NCBI GenBank assembly: GCA_001534745.1
Contig: CP013997.1
Span: 2,046,001-2,110,000, forward strand
Source of the DNA: Pseudomonas monteilii
GTDB taxonomy: Bacteria > Pseudomonadota > Gammaproteobacteria > Pseudomonadales > Pseudomonadaceae
Length of the DNA stretch: 64,000 nucleotides
Reading direction: 5' to 3'
Shown: in pieces, positions 53,668-62,320 of the stretch
Layout: the number at the start of each line of letters is the position of its first letter
Numbering within the stretch: the stretch's first letter is position 1
Program-made: the position numbers and the translations under genes
Notes under the pieces: model-generated
The model's input: only the letters and a program-made list of their open reading frames with translations
The model's database searches: none
What the model was told of the DNA's origin: nothing

Positions 53668-55098
53668 TCACCCAAACCACCCCGGCCAGGAACTGCGCTG
53701 TCGCCCCTCCACCTCCACGCAGGGAATCAACCGGTCGGTCAGCACCGCTGTCTGCCCGGTCGACACCGCGATCCGGTACTTCACCCCATGTACGCACTCT
53801 CGGTCGCCGAACTCGCAGCGGTTGAGCTGCGTTCCGCCACACGGGCCGTTGGCCAATCCCTTCGGGCAGGTTTCCGGGCACACGTACAAGGTGTCATGCA
53901 GCCGACAACTGCCACAGGTGTCGCAGCCTACCACCGGCCGCTTCAGGCCTCGCTCGAGCCGGTGCAGCCATTGTGCGCCCGTGGCGGTCTTCCAGACCGG
54001 ACGACCCACCGCCCAGCCTGCCATCCTGCCCACCAGCCGCTCGGGCAGGAACACCTGATCGTGCAGCCCGGACAGCAACCGGTAGCGCCACCGTTCGCCC
54101 GAGGAGGCGCTCACGCGGCGCTCGCCCAGTCGCCAGTGGGCGCCCGGCGGATGAAAGGTGACAGCCGGCAGGTCCGGCATGCGCCAGCTGGCCTGCCAGG
54201 CCTCGGCCCATTGTTCGCGGGTGGTCAGCGCCTCGAGGGCCAGGGTCAGTTGCCGGTCCAGTGCGGCCAGCTGTGGCGCGTCGTGGATGCCGGACAGGTG
54301 GATGCCGGCGTAGCCCATCAACTTGAGCCCCACGATCTGGATCGCCAGCCGCTCCACGCTGCGCGTCTGGGCGTAGGCCTTGGACACCGCGTCCTCGGCT
54401 TCGAGCACCGCCCGCATCGACGGGGTGAGGACCACGCCAGCCACGTGCTCGAGCATCTTCGCCCGACCCAGGGTCAGGCCCATCACGCAGGCCAGTAGCG
54501 GTTTGGGCGATGGCTGGCGCGCCATCCAGGTCTGCGCTTCGAGGTGCTTGTCCGCATCGAAGCCCAGTTGCAGGGTCAGAAAGTCCGCGCCCGCCGCGAG
54601 CTTCTTGTGCGCCTTGAAGTACTGCGCGCCGCCTTCTTCCTCGTGGTACTTGAACGGGTTGAGCGCCGCGCCCAGCAGCCAGTCGGGGCGGGCCTGGCGC
54701 ACCAGCTGCAGGGCCGCCACCGACTCCAGGTAGCGCACCGGGTGGCTGCCGGGTTCGTGGCCCGGCAGGCGGTCGCCGGTCAGCACCAGCAGTTGCCTGA
54801 GGCCGGCGGCGTCCATGCGTGCCAGCTGCGCCAGCAGGTCATGGGGCTCACGGTCCTTGCCGGAGAAGTGCACCAGGGACGGAATCGGCGGGTCGAAGGA
54901 GGCCACCGTGTCGAGGGGCGACAGGTCCAGGCGCCCCCCGACCCGGTCGGCCACGGCCGCCAGCATGGGCCAGCCGCACAGGCGGTTGCCGGCCATCAAT
55001 CGCTGGAAGGTGTCGAAGCGCGCCGCCGAGGGCTTGGGGACGAATTCCATGATGCACGCGAAGGTGCCGTCATGCAGGGCTTGTTGCAGTACGCTCAT
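53668..55098 (-). CDS. Methylenetetrahydrofolate reductase-like protein with Cys-rich C-terminal domain
   Basis: A 476-residue protein. The N-terminal 300 residues have MetF-like TIM-barrel features (EFVPKP at strand 1, LLVLTGDR, ALNPFKYHEEEGGAQYFKAH, GADFLTLQLGFD). The C-terminal domain holds a cysteine cluster (CDTCGSCR, VCPETCPKG, GPCGG, NRCEFGDRECVH), corresponding to the MTHFR C-terminal/DUF5981 type that binds Fe-S or Zn. ATG 55098 with AGGAAG upstream is chosen; the open frame extends further but not protein-like. It probably oxidises or reduces C1-tetrahydrofolate during demethylation pathways. Canonical metF is not in the window. Confidence 0.82.
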   Translation of the reverse strand: MSVLQQALHDGTFACIMEFVPKPSAARFDTFQRLMAGNRLCGWPMLAAVADRVGGRLDLSPLDTVASFDPPIPSLVHFSGKDREPHDLLAQLARMDAAGLRQLLVLTGDRLPGHEPGSHPVRYLESVAALQLVRQARPDWLLGAALNPFKYHEEEGGAQYFKAHKKLAAGADFLTLQLGFDADKHLEAQTWMARQPSPKPLLACVMGLTLGRAKMLEHVAGVVLTPSMRAVLEAEDAVSKAYAQTRSVERLAIQIVGLKLMGYAGIHLSGIHDAPQLAALDRQLTLALEALTTREQWAEAWQASWRMPDLPAVTFHPPGAHWRLGERRVSASSGERWRYRLLSGLHDQVFLPERLVGRMAGWAVGRPVWKTATGAQWLHRLERGLKRPVVGCDTCGSCRLHDTLYVCPETCPKGLANGPCGGTQLNRCEFGDRECVHGVKYRIAVSTGQTAVLTDRLIPCVEVEGRQRSSWPGWFG

Positions 55099-55255
55099 CG
55101 GTCCGCTTCCTGGCCAGGTTGCCATAGGGGAGGGGACGGACGCCTTCGGTGGGCGGCCGTCCCGACCGTGCGCATTGTCGCGCATCGGCCGGGAGGTGCC
55201 CATGTCAGATTACGTACTCCAGCCGTTCGAAACGGACATGCAGGGGTGCTGCACG

Positions 55256-57049
55256 TCAGTCCTTCTGGGTACGGCCTGGCAGCACGCTGCTCAGTACCTG
55301 CTTGGCGGTCTGTTTGATCACGCCTGCCTCGTTGGGGTCGCCCTTGAGCAGGAACGAGGTGAACTTCTTGGCGTTTTCCAGGGTGATGTGCGGCGGCAGC
55401 GGCGCCACGTCCGGGTCGGTGCGGAACTCGATCACCACCGGTACGTCGCTGGCCAAGGCCTGTTTCCAGGCGCCGGCGACGTCCTCGGGCTTGTCGACGT
55501 AGATGCCCTTGAGGCCAATGGAGATCGCGAACAGGTGATAGGGGACGTCGGGCAGGTCCTGGGAGGCGGAGAACTTCGGATCGCCTTCCATCACCCGCTG
55601 TTCCCAGGTCACCTGGTTGAGGTCCTGGTTGTTGAACACCGCGCAGATCCAGCGGCCGTTGGCCCATTGCTTCCAGTACTTGGCCACGGTGATCAGTTCG
55701 GCCAGGTTGTTCATCTGCATGGCGCCGTCACCCACCAGTGCCACGACCTGGCGCTCGGGGTGGGCGAACTTGGCCGCGATGGCGTAGGGCACGGCCGCGC
55801 CCATCGACGCCAGACCGCCGGACAGCGAGCACATCATGCCCTCGCGGATCTTCAGGTCACGGGCGAACCAGTTGGCGCAGGAGCCGGAGTCGCTGGTGAT
55901 GATGGTGTTGTCCGGCAACAGCGGCGACATTTCATGCACCACCCGCTGCGGATTGATCGGGTTGGCGCTGGTGAGGGCGCGCTTGGCGATCTTGCGGTCC
56001 CAGTTCTCGCGCCAGGCTTCGATCTTGTGCCGCCAGCTGCGCGAGGTCTTCTGCTCGATCAGCGGAAGCAGCGCCTCCAGCGTGTCGGCCGCGTCACCCA
56101 CCAGGTTGACCTCCATGGGGTAGCGCAGGCTCAGCATGTCGGGCGCCAGGTCGATCTGCACGCCCCGGGCCTGGCCTTCCTTGGGCAGGAACTCGGCGTA
56201 GGGGAAGCCCGAGCCGATCATCAGCAAGGTGTCGCATTCGTCCATCATGTTCGAGCTAGCCTCGGTGCCCAGCAGGCCGATGGTGCCGGTGACCCAGGTC
56301 AGGTCATCGGGCAGCACGGCCTTGCCGAGCAGGGCCTTGGCCACGCCCGCGCCGAGTTTTTCGGTGATCGCCTTGACCTGTTCGCCCGCCTTCAGCGCAC
56401 CGGCGCCGACCAGGATGGCGACCTTCTTGCCGCTGTTGAGCACGTCGGCCGCGCGTTGCAGGTCCTCGTCGTAGGGCACCACTTTCGGGCGGCTGTAGCC
56501 GACACCCGAATGCAGCGTACCGTGGGCACGGGCGGGCTCCTCGTAGGGCAGCTCCTGCAGATCATTGGGCAGGATCAGGGCGGTGACCTTGCGCTCGCCG
56601 ACCGCCGTGCGCACGGCCCGGTCGACCAGATGGCGCACCTGGGACGGCTCGGCGGCCTGCTGCACATAGGCACCGGCCACGTCCTTGAACATCGACACCA
56701 GGTCCAGCTCCTGCTGGTAATGCCCACCGAGCGCGGTACGCGCCTGCTGGCCTGTGATGGCCAGGACCGGCACATGGTCCATGCGCGCGTCGTACAGGCC
56801 GGTCAGCAGGTGCGAGGCGCCAGGGCCTGAAGTCGAGATGCAGACACCCAGCTCACCGGTGAACTTGGCATGGGCGCTGGCCATGAACGCGGCCATCTCC
56901 TCGTGTCGGCACTGGATGAACTCGATCTTGCCGGAGCGGCGCAAGGCGCCGAACACGCCGTTGATCCCGTCGCCTGGGTAGCCATAGATACGGGTGACGC
57001 CCCATTGACTCAGTCGCTCGACCAGGAAGTCGCCTACGGTGATTGCCAT
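55256..57049 (-). CDS. Thiamine-diphosphate enzyme, pyruvate oxidase (PoxB)-like
   Basis: A 597-residue ThDP enzyme of the PoxB/acetolactate synthase superfamily: activating Glu in QCRHEEMAAFMASAHAKF, the FAD/nucleotide middle domain (AADVLNSGKKVAILVGAGAL), and the ThDP-Mg motif GDGAMQMNNLAEL ending in AVFNNQDLNQ. It probably converts pyruvate to acetate and CO2 with transfer of electrons to quinone, or acts on another 2-oxo acid. ATG 57049 has GAGGT upstream. The tail lacks an obvious amphipathic membrane helix as in E. coli PoxB, so activation may differ. Single gene between the MetF-like gene and repeat arrays. Confidence 0.85.
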   Translation of the reverse strand: MAITVGDFLVERLSQWGVTRIYGYPGDGINGVFGALRRSGKIEFIQCRHEEMAAFMASAHAKFTGELGVCISTSGPGASHLLTGLYDARMDHVPVLAITGQQARTALGGHYQQELDLVSMFKDVAGAYVQQAAEPSQVRHLVDRAVRTAVGERKVTALILPNDLQELPYEEPARAHGTLHSGVGYSRPKVVPYDEDLQRAADVLNSGKKVAILVGAGALKAGEQVKAITEKLGAGVAKALLGKAVLPDDLTWVTGTIGLLGTEASSNMMDECDTLLMIGSGFPYAEFLPKEGQARGVQIDLAPDMLSLRYPMEVNLVGDAADTLEALLPLIEQKTSRSWRHKIEAWRENWDRKIAKRALTSANPINPQRVVHEMSPLLPDNTIITSDSGSCANWFARDLKIREGMMCSLSGGLASMGAAVPYAIAAKFAHPERQVVALVGDGAMQMNNLAELITVAKYWKQWANGRWICAVFNNQDLNQVTWEQRVMEGDPKFSASQDLPDVPYHLFAISIGLKGIYVDKPEDVAGAWKQALASDVPVVIEFRTDPDVAPLPPHITLENAKKFTSFLLKGDPNEAGVIKQTAKQVLSSVLPGRTQKD

Positions 57050-57145
57050 GTGTCTTACCTCGTTCTGCACGGGTGGCTGATGAAGGTACGACTGGAGGGG
57101 GGAGTGGGCGTTCAGATGGATTGGGGAGGAGGGGGAGAGGGGAGT

Positions 57146-57180
57146 TACAAGCTACAAGCTACAAGCTACAAGCTACAAGC
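57146..57180. repeat. Heptanucleotide tandem array (TACAAGC)5
   Basis: Five perfect TACAAGC units about 97 bp upstream of the PoxB-like start. The unit is nearly the reverse complement (TGCAAGC) of the GCTTGCA array at 57240, so the two arrays could pair into a long imperfect hairpin. Confidence 0.92.
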
Positions 57181-57239
57181 GGACAGTAGTGCCCTCACGT
57201 CAGTTGTTGACAGGACGTTTAGGCGATACTGACCCTCTG

Positions 57240-57302
57240 GCTTGCAGCTTGCAGCTTGCAGCTTGCAGCTTGCAGCTTGCAGCTTGCAGCTTGCAGCTTG
57301 CA
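57240..57302. repeat. Heptanucleotide tandem array (GCTTGCA)9
   Basis: Nine perfect GCTTGCA units ending 2 bp before the stop codon of the esterase gene (57305-57307). The array is thus in the 3' end/terminator area of that gene. Confidence 0.95.
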
Positions 57303-57304
57303 GC

Positions 57305-58399
57305 TTACTGCAGATCGCCCTTCAGACGCTGCCCTGCATACGCCTGCGCTTCCTCGGCTTTCTTCACCACCGCCGCCGTACCGAAGAACTCGTGCGTCAC
57401 GCCCGAGTACAGTTTGCGTTCGACACTCACGCCTGCGCTGCGCAGCGCCTGCTCCAGCTGGGCACCGTCGTCGCGCAGTGGGTCGATCTCGGCGTTGACG
57501 ATGGTCACCGGCGGCAGCCCTTGCAGGTGGGCGTGCACCAGGTCGATGCGCGGGTCCTTCACGTCAGCCGGGGTCTTGCTCACCTTGTCGATGAACCACA
57601 GCATCATCGGCTTGTTCAGCGGCATGGCGTCGGCGTACTTCTGGTAGGACTCGGTGTCCGTGCTCGACTGAGCCACCGGGTAGACTGCCAGCACGTGTTT
57701 CGGTGCGGTCACGCCGGCCTTCTGCGCGGCGATGGCAGTGGCCACGGCGAGGTTGCCCCCGGCGCTTTCGCCGGCCAGGGCCAGGCGAGTCGGGTCGCCC
57801 TTGAGCGAGGCGGCATTGCGGCTGACCCAGCGGTAGGCGGCCAGGGCGTCATCGTGGGCAGCCGGGAACTTGGCCTCCGGCGCGCGGCGGTAGTCGACCG
57901 AGACCACCACGGCATTGGCCTGCTTGGCCAGGCCGCGGGCGCCGGCGTCGTAGACCTTGCGGTCGGCGAAGACCCAGCCACCGCCATGGAAGTAGACGAT
58001 CACCGGGAACGGCCCGGTGCCTTCCGGGGTGTACACCGTCGCCGGCAGCGCGCCTGCGGCGCCTGGCACGGTGGTGTCGCGAGCAGTGACGCCCGGGACC
58101 AGCGCTTCGGGGCTGCTGTCGCGCTTCTCGTCGGCCAGCACGCCCTTGACCGCATCGGCGATGGTCGGCTGCTGACGGGCTTCGGCGGGAGTGATCTTCT
58201 CGACGGCCTTGGCGTCGAAGCTGGCGTACTTGTTGAGCACGGTCTGCATGTCCGAATCGGTACGCAGCATGCTCTTGGTGCTGCTGACCGCTAGTTCCGA
58301 CACCGAGCGCTTCTCGGGGTCCCGGGCACAGCCGGCCAGTGCGGTGGTCACGCCTACGACGGCGAGGGCGATCAGTGTCATGCGATTGGGTTTGATCAT
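57305..58399 (-). CDS. Lipoprotein esterase, alpha/beta hydrolase (HSL family)
   Basis: A 364-residue protein with a lipoprotein signal: hydrophobic segment LIALAVVGVTTALAGC with Cys24 as the lipid anchor. The hydrolase part has the HSL oxyanion motif HGGGWVFADR, nucleophile GESAGGN, Asp in EIDPLRDDG and His in GVTHEFFG. It therefore is an esterase or lipase attached to the inner or outer membrane, facing the periplasm. A spacer of about 90 residues lies between anchor and domain. Substrate unknown. It ends next to the GCTTGCA array. Confidence 0.9.
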   Translation of the reverse strand: MIKPNRMTLIALAVVGVTTALAGCARDPEKRSVSELAVSSTKSMLRTDSDMQTVLNKYASFDAKAVEKITPAEARQQPTIADAVKGVLADEKRDSSPEALVPGVTARDTTVPGAAGALPATVYTPEGTGPFPVIVYFHGGGWVFADRKVYDAGARGLAKQANAVVVSVDYRRAPEAKFPAAHDDALAAYRWVSRNAASLKGDPTRLALAGESAGGNLAVATAIAAQKAGVTAPKHVLAVYPVAQSSTDTESYQKYADAMPLNKPMMLWFIDKVSKTPADVKDPRIDLVHAHLQGLPPVTIVNAEIDPLRDDGAQLEQALRSAGVSVERKLYSGVTHEFFGTAAVVKKAEEAQAYAGQRLKGDLQ

Positions 58400-58544
58400 C
58401 GGTCGTCTCCTGATGATGACGTTTGTGATGCGGCATACAGGGAAACCGACATTGGCATGCCCCGGCTGGGTGGACGAAAGTCACCCTACCTGCATGAGGC
58501 GTCCGGGGATGTGAAATCGTTCCAACGGGATGGTGACGGCGCGG

Positions 58545-58868
58545 ACGCCATCGCGGGCAAGCCCGCTCCCACACCCGTAGCCCCATCACAAGGGCACAGG
58601 CAATCGCCGCTTATTCGAAGCGACACTGCCAGGGCGTCGAACCGCCCTCTGTGGGAGCGGGCTTGCCCGCGATGGCAGGCGACGCATGACCCGACCTCAT
58701 CGCCGGCAAGCCGGCTCCCACACCCGTAGCCCCATCACAAGGGCACAGGCAATCGTCGCTCTTCGAAGCGACACTGCCAGGGCGTCGAACCGCCCTCTGT
58801 GGGAGCGGGCTTGCCCGCGATGGCGGGCGACGCATGACTCGACCTCATCGCCGGCAAGCCGGTTTCCA
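58545..58868. repeat. REP cluster with 149-bp tandem duplication
   Basis: ACACCCGTAGCCCCATCACA begins copy 1 at 58571 and copy 2 at 58720. Each copy contains two REP palindromes (GGGAGCGGGCTTGCCCGCGA and CGCCGGCAAGCCGGCTCCCA) and is nearly identical to the other, with one 2-base deletion and few substitutions. No gene in the gap 58400-58968. Confidence 0.92.
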
Positions 58869-58916
58869 CACCTGTCACCACGGCGCGCAGCAATGCCCGA
58901 CCAGCAGCCCTGAAAC

Positions 58917-58944
58917 GAAAAGAGGCGCCCCTCGGGGCGCCTCT
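58917..58944 (-). terminator. Rho-independent terminator of the polyamine gene pair
   Basis: AGAGGCGCCCC (58921-58931) pairs perfectly with GGGGCGCCTCT (58934-58944); read on the minus strand it is followed by TTTCGTTTC. It lies 24 bp after the stop of the dehydrogenase gene. Confidence 0.85.
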
Positions 58945-58968
58945 CGATACAGCATCAACGCGACGTGA

Positions 58969-60213
58969 TCACGCCTCGGCGTCCCACGGACGGTCGCCGT
59001 GCTCATCCTTGACGCGGGTCGGCAGGCCCATCACGTCCAGCGCCTTGAGGAACGGCTCGGCCGGCAACTCTTCGACGTTGACCATGCGCTGCACGTCCCA
59101 CTGGCCACGGGCGACCAGCAGGGCCGCCGCCACGGGCGGTACGCCAGCGGTGTACGAGATGCCCTGGCTATCGGTCTCGGCGTAAGCCTCTTCGTGGTCG
59201 GCCACGTTGTAGATGAAGACCTCACGCGGCTGTCCGTCCTTGGTGCCCTTGACCAGGTCACCGATGCAGGTCTTGCCGGTGTAGCCCGGCGCCAGCGAGG
59301 AGGGGTCGGGCAGCACGGCCTTGACCACCTTCAGCGGGACCACTTCGAGGCCTTCGGCGGTGCGCACCGGCTGCTCGGAGAGCAGGCCCAGGTTCTTCAG
59401 CACGGTGAAGACGTTGATGTAGTGCTCGCCAAAGCTCATCCAGAAGCGCACGTTCGGCACGTCGAGGTTCTTCGACAGCGAGTGCACTTCGTCATGGCCG
59501 GTCAGGTACAGGTTCTGCTCGCCCACGACCGGCAGGTCGTCCGTGCGCTTGACCTCGAACATGGTGTTGCTGGTCCACTGGCTGTCCTGCCAGCTCCAGA
59601 CTTGACCGGTGAACTCGCGGAAGTTGATTTCCGGGTCGAAGTTGGTCGCGAAATACTTGCCATGGGAACCGGCATTGACGTCGAGAATGTCGATCGAGTC
59701 GATGCGGTCGAAATACTGCTGCTGCGCCAGCTTGGCGTAGCTGTTGACCACACCCGGGTCGAAACCGACACCCAGAATGGCCGTGATGTTCTTCGCCTGG
59801 CACTCTTCGAGGTGTTTCCACTCGTAGTTGCCATACCAGGGCGGGGTCTCGCAGATCTTGCCCGGCTCTTCGTGGATCGCAGTGTCCAGATAGGCTGCGC
59901 CGGTATCGATGCAGGCACGCAGCACCGACATGTTCAGGAAGGCGGAACCGACGTTGATCACGATCTGCGATTCGGTCTCGCGGATCAGCGCCTTGGTCGC
60001 CTCGACATCGAGGGCATTGAGCGAGAAGGCCTGGATGTCGGCGGGAACCTTGAGGCTACCCTTGGCCTTGACGCTGTCGATGATGGCCTGGCATTTGGAG
60101 ATGTTCCGTGACGCGATGGCGATACGACCGAGTTCGTCGTTATGCTGCGCGCACTTGTGGGCCACCACCTTGGCGACACCTCCTGCACCAATGATAAGAA
60201 CGTTCTTTCTCAA
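58969..60213 (-). CDS. Carboxynorspermidine/carboxyspermidine dehydrogenase (saccharopine dehydrogenase family)
   Basis: A 414-residue NADPH-dependent enzyme: N-terminal Rossmann motif IIGAGGVAKVVAHKCAQHND and the saccharopine-dehydrogenase core (IVINVGSAFLNMSVLRACID, YLDTAIHE, ILGVGFDPGVVNSYAKLAQQ). In the alternative spermidine or norspermidine route it condenses aspartate semialdehyde with putrescine or diaminopropane, giving the carboxylated polyamine that the upstream gene product decarboxylates. It lies 31 bp after nspC and the two share a terminator, so they form an operon. Confidence 0.92.
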   Translation of the reverse strand: MRKNVLIIGAGGVAKVVAHKCAQHNDELGRIAIASRNISKCQAIIDSVKAKGSLKVPADIQAFSLNALDVEATKALIRETESQIVINVGSAFLNMSVLRACIDTGAAYLDTAIHEEPGKICETPPWYGNYEWKHLEECQAKNITAILGVGFDPGVVNSYAKLAQQQYFDRIDSIDILDVNAGSHGKYFATNFDPEINFREFTGQVWSWQDSQWTSNTMFEVKRTDDLPVVGEQNLYLTGHDEVHSLSKNLDVPNVRFWMSFGEHYINVFTVLKNLGLLSEQPVRTAEGLEVVPLKVVKAVLPDPSSLAPGYTGKTCIGDLVKGTKDGQPREVFIYNVADHEEAYAETDSQGISYTAGVPPVAAALLVARGQWDVQRMVNVEELPAEPFLKALDVMGLPTRVKDEHGDRPWDAEA

Positions 60214-60244
60214 TTTATCCCTTGCTCCTCGTTGAAGCCTGTCG

Positions 60245-61342
60245 TCAGGACAGGCTGGACACGTAGTCGTCGAAACCGAACTCGCGCACCACCTCGACGT
60301 TGCCGTCGAGCTGCTTGACCGCGATGGCCGGCATCTTCACCCCGTTGAACCAGTTTTTCTTGACCATGGTGTAGCCCGCCGCGTCGATGAACGACAGCCG
60401 ATCGCCGATGGCCAGCGGACGGTCGAAGCGATATTCGCCGAAGATGTCCCCGGCCAGGCACGATTTGCCGCAGACCATGTAGCTGTGCTCGCCGTCGCAA
60501 GGCGCCATCTTGGCGTCCAGGCGGTAGATCAGCAGGTCGAGCATGTGCGCCTCGATGGAGCTGTCGACCACGGCCAGGTGCTTGCCGTTGTACAGCGTGT
60601 CGAGCACGGTCACTTCCAGCGAGGCGCTCTGGGTGATCGCCGCTTCGCCGGGCTCGAGGTACACCTGCACGCCGTAGGTGTCGGAGAAGCGCTTGAGCCG
60701 CTCGCAGAACGCGTCCAGCGCGTAGCCTTCGCCGGTGAAGTGGATACCGCCGCCCAGGCTGACCCACTGCACCTTGTGCAGCAGGTGGCCGAAGCGTTCC
60801 TCGATGTGCGTGAGCATCTGGTCGAACAGGCCGAAGTCGCCGTTCTCGCAGTTGTTGTGGAACATGAAGCCGGAAATCTGATCGATCACGGTCTCGATCT
60901 TGGCCGGGTCCCATTCGCCCAGGCGGCTGAAGGGGCGCGCCGGGTCGGCCAGCAGGTAGTCCGAGCTGCTCACCTGAGGGTTCACGCGCAGGCCGCGGGT
61001 CTTGCCCTCGGACGCGTCGGCGTAGCGCTGCAGCTGGCCGATGGAGTTGAAGATGATCTTGTCGCAGTGCTCGAGCATCTCGTCGATTTCATCGTCGGCC
61101 CAGGCCACGCTGTAGGCGTGGGTCTCGCCCGCGAACTTCTGCCGGCCCAGTTTGAGCTCGTACAGCGACGACGAGGTGGTGCCGTCCATGTACTGCTCCA
61201 TCAGGTCGAACACCGACCAGGTCGCGAAGCACTTGAGTGCCAGCAGGGCCTTGGCCCCGGACTGCTCGCGCACGTAGGCGATCTTCTTCAGGTTGACCAG
61301 CAGCTTCTGCTTGTCGATGAGGTAGTACGGCGTCTTGATCAT
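60245..61342 (-). CDS. nspC: Carboxynorspermidine decarboxylase
   Basis: A 365-residue PLP enzyme of the alanine racemase-like (fold III) group: PLP lysine in LALKCFATWSV (Lys37), GGGIHFTGEGY phosphate loop, EPGEAAI and the C-terminal CLAGDIFGEYRFD motif typical of meso-DAP/carboxynorspermidine decarboxylases. It converts carboxynorspermidine or carboxyspermidine to norspermidine or spermidine. ATG 61342 has GGGAGGCC upstream; the open frame extends nine codons further. First gene of the pair with the dehydrogenase. Confidence 0.93.
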   Translation of the reverse strand: MIKTPYYLIDKQKLLVNLKKIAYVREQSGAKALLALKCFATWSVFDLMEQYMDGTTSSSLYELKLGRQKFAGETHAYSVAWADDEIDEMLEHCDKIIFNSIGQLQRYADASEGKTRGLRVNPQVSSSDYLLADPARPFSRLGEWDPAKIETVIDQISGFMFHNNCENGDFGLFDQMLTHIEERFGHLLHKVQWVSLGGGIHFTGEGYALDAFCERLKRFSDTYGVQVYLEPGEAAITQSASLEVTVLDTLYNGKHLAVVDSSIEAHMLDLLIYRLDAKMAPCDGEHSYMVCGKSCLAGDIFGEYRFDRPLAIGDRLSFIDAAGYTMVKKNWFNGVKMPAIAVKQLDGNVEVVREFGFDDYVSSLS

Positions 61343-61612
61343 CACAGGCCTCCCGGCCAGGCCGGCCAAAAAAAGATGCGCATTGTGCCTGCCCTCGGCC
61401 TAGATCGAAAGGGCGAAGCGCGCATTTCGTCCGCGCGGTCGTCGAGTGACCCGCAGGGGGCGACCCGTCATGAACCGGGCATCGTCCGCCCAGCGCTTTC
61501 CACCCTCGACCCGAGGGAATCTTCCCCCCGTCACCGGACTCAGTTGAACAGAGCCACATGACCGTTGTGTGGTGCCACTGACCGCTCCATCGTCGGAGCC
61601 AGGGAGAGAGCG

Positions 61613-61822
61613 ATGAGTTCGAAATACAAGGTGGGCGATGCCGTGCGCTGGAATTCCGAAGCCGGCGTCATCCACGGCAAGGTGACCAAGGTGCACACCC
61701 GTGACGTGGAGTTCGCCGGGCGCACGCGCCACTGTTCGAGCGATGAGCCGCAGTACGAGGTCAAGAGCGACAAGACCGGCCACCTGGCCATGCACCGCGA
61801 AGACGCCCTCGACCGCGACTGA
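61613..61822 (+). CDS. DUF2945 (HVA1, TUDOR-like) small protein
   Basis: A 69-residue protein matching DUF2945: KYKVGDAVRWNSEAGVIHGK, VTKVHTRDVEFAGRTR and PQYEVKSDKTGHLAMHREDA. GGGAGAGAG lies before ATG 61613. The family is small, cytoplasmic and of unknown function (name derived from a fungal hypervirulence-associated protein). It is separated from the following PepSY gene by 59 bp, so both may be co-transcribed. Confidence 0.88.
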   Translation: MSSKYKVGDAVRWNSEAGVIHGKVTKVHTRDVEFAGRTRHCSSDEPQYEVKSDKTGHLAMHREDALDRD

Positions 61823-61881
61823 ACCCCGGTAGCGTTCTGCCAGTCCTACAGATCACCTTCACACACAAAGGATGTTTCCCG

Positions 61882-62154
61882 ATGAAAGCACTGACTCGAC
61901 TGTTCACTGGTCTGGCCCTGGTGGGCTCCTTGGGCGCCACCGCTGCCTGGGCCGATCAGCCCGGCGCCGACTGGAAGGTCGACATCGACCAGGCCCTGCA
62001 AGCCGCCAAAGGCGCTGGCTACAGCCACATCACCGAAATCAAGATCGATGACGGTCATTGGGAAGGCAAGGGCACCAAGGCCGACGGCATGAAGTACGAA
62101 TTCCAGATCGATCCGCGCTCGGGCGCGATCGTCAAGGAACACATGGATCACTGA
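61882..62154 (+). CDS. Periplasmic PepSY-domain protein
   Basis: A 90-residue protein with a signal peptide (MKALTRLFTGLALVGSLGAT, cleavage after AWA) and a PepSY domain (DIDQALQAAKGAGYSHITEI, then FQIDPRSGAIVKEH). Single PepSY proteins are small periplasmic proteins, often regulated by stress, whose role is mostly unknown. AAAGGA lies before ATG 61882. A strong terminator follows. Confidence 0.88.
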   Translation: MKALTRLFTGLALVGSLGATAAWADQPGADWKVDIDQALQAAKGAGYSHITEIKIDDGHWEGKGTKADGMKYEFQIDPRSGAIVKEHMDH

Positions 62155-62174
62155 TTCTTGGACCCCTGTCCAGG

Positions 62175-62208
62175 GCCGGGCCTGTCCACGCGACACGCCC
62201 GGCTTTTT
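62175..62208 (+). terminator. Rho-independent terminator after the PepSY gene
   Basis: GCCGGGC (62175-62181) pairs with GCCCGGC (62197-62203) and is followed by TTTTT (62204-62208), 20 bp after the PepSY stop codon. Confidence 0.9.
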
Positions 62209-62320
62209 CATGTCCGCTCGTTCGCCTGGCTCAGCGACGCTGCCCAAGGCGTGAAGCCCTGCGATAGACTGTGCGGCCCACGCGCCGACCGTGGCGCCCA
62301 TTCCCTTGCGCAGGATGCCC

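Noticed and set aside
57240-57302. CRISPR array
   Set aside because: The units are 7 bp long and directly adjacent with no spacers; it is a simple tandem repeat.
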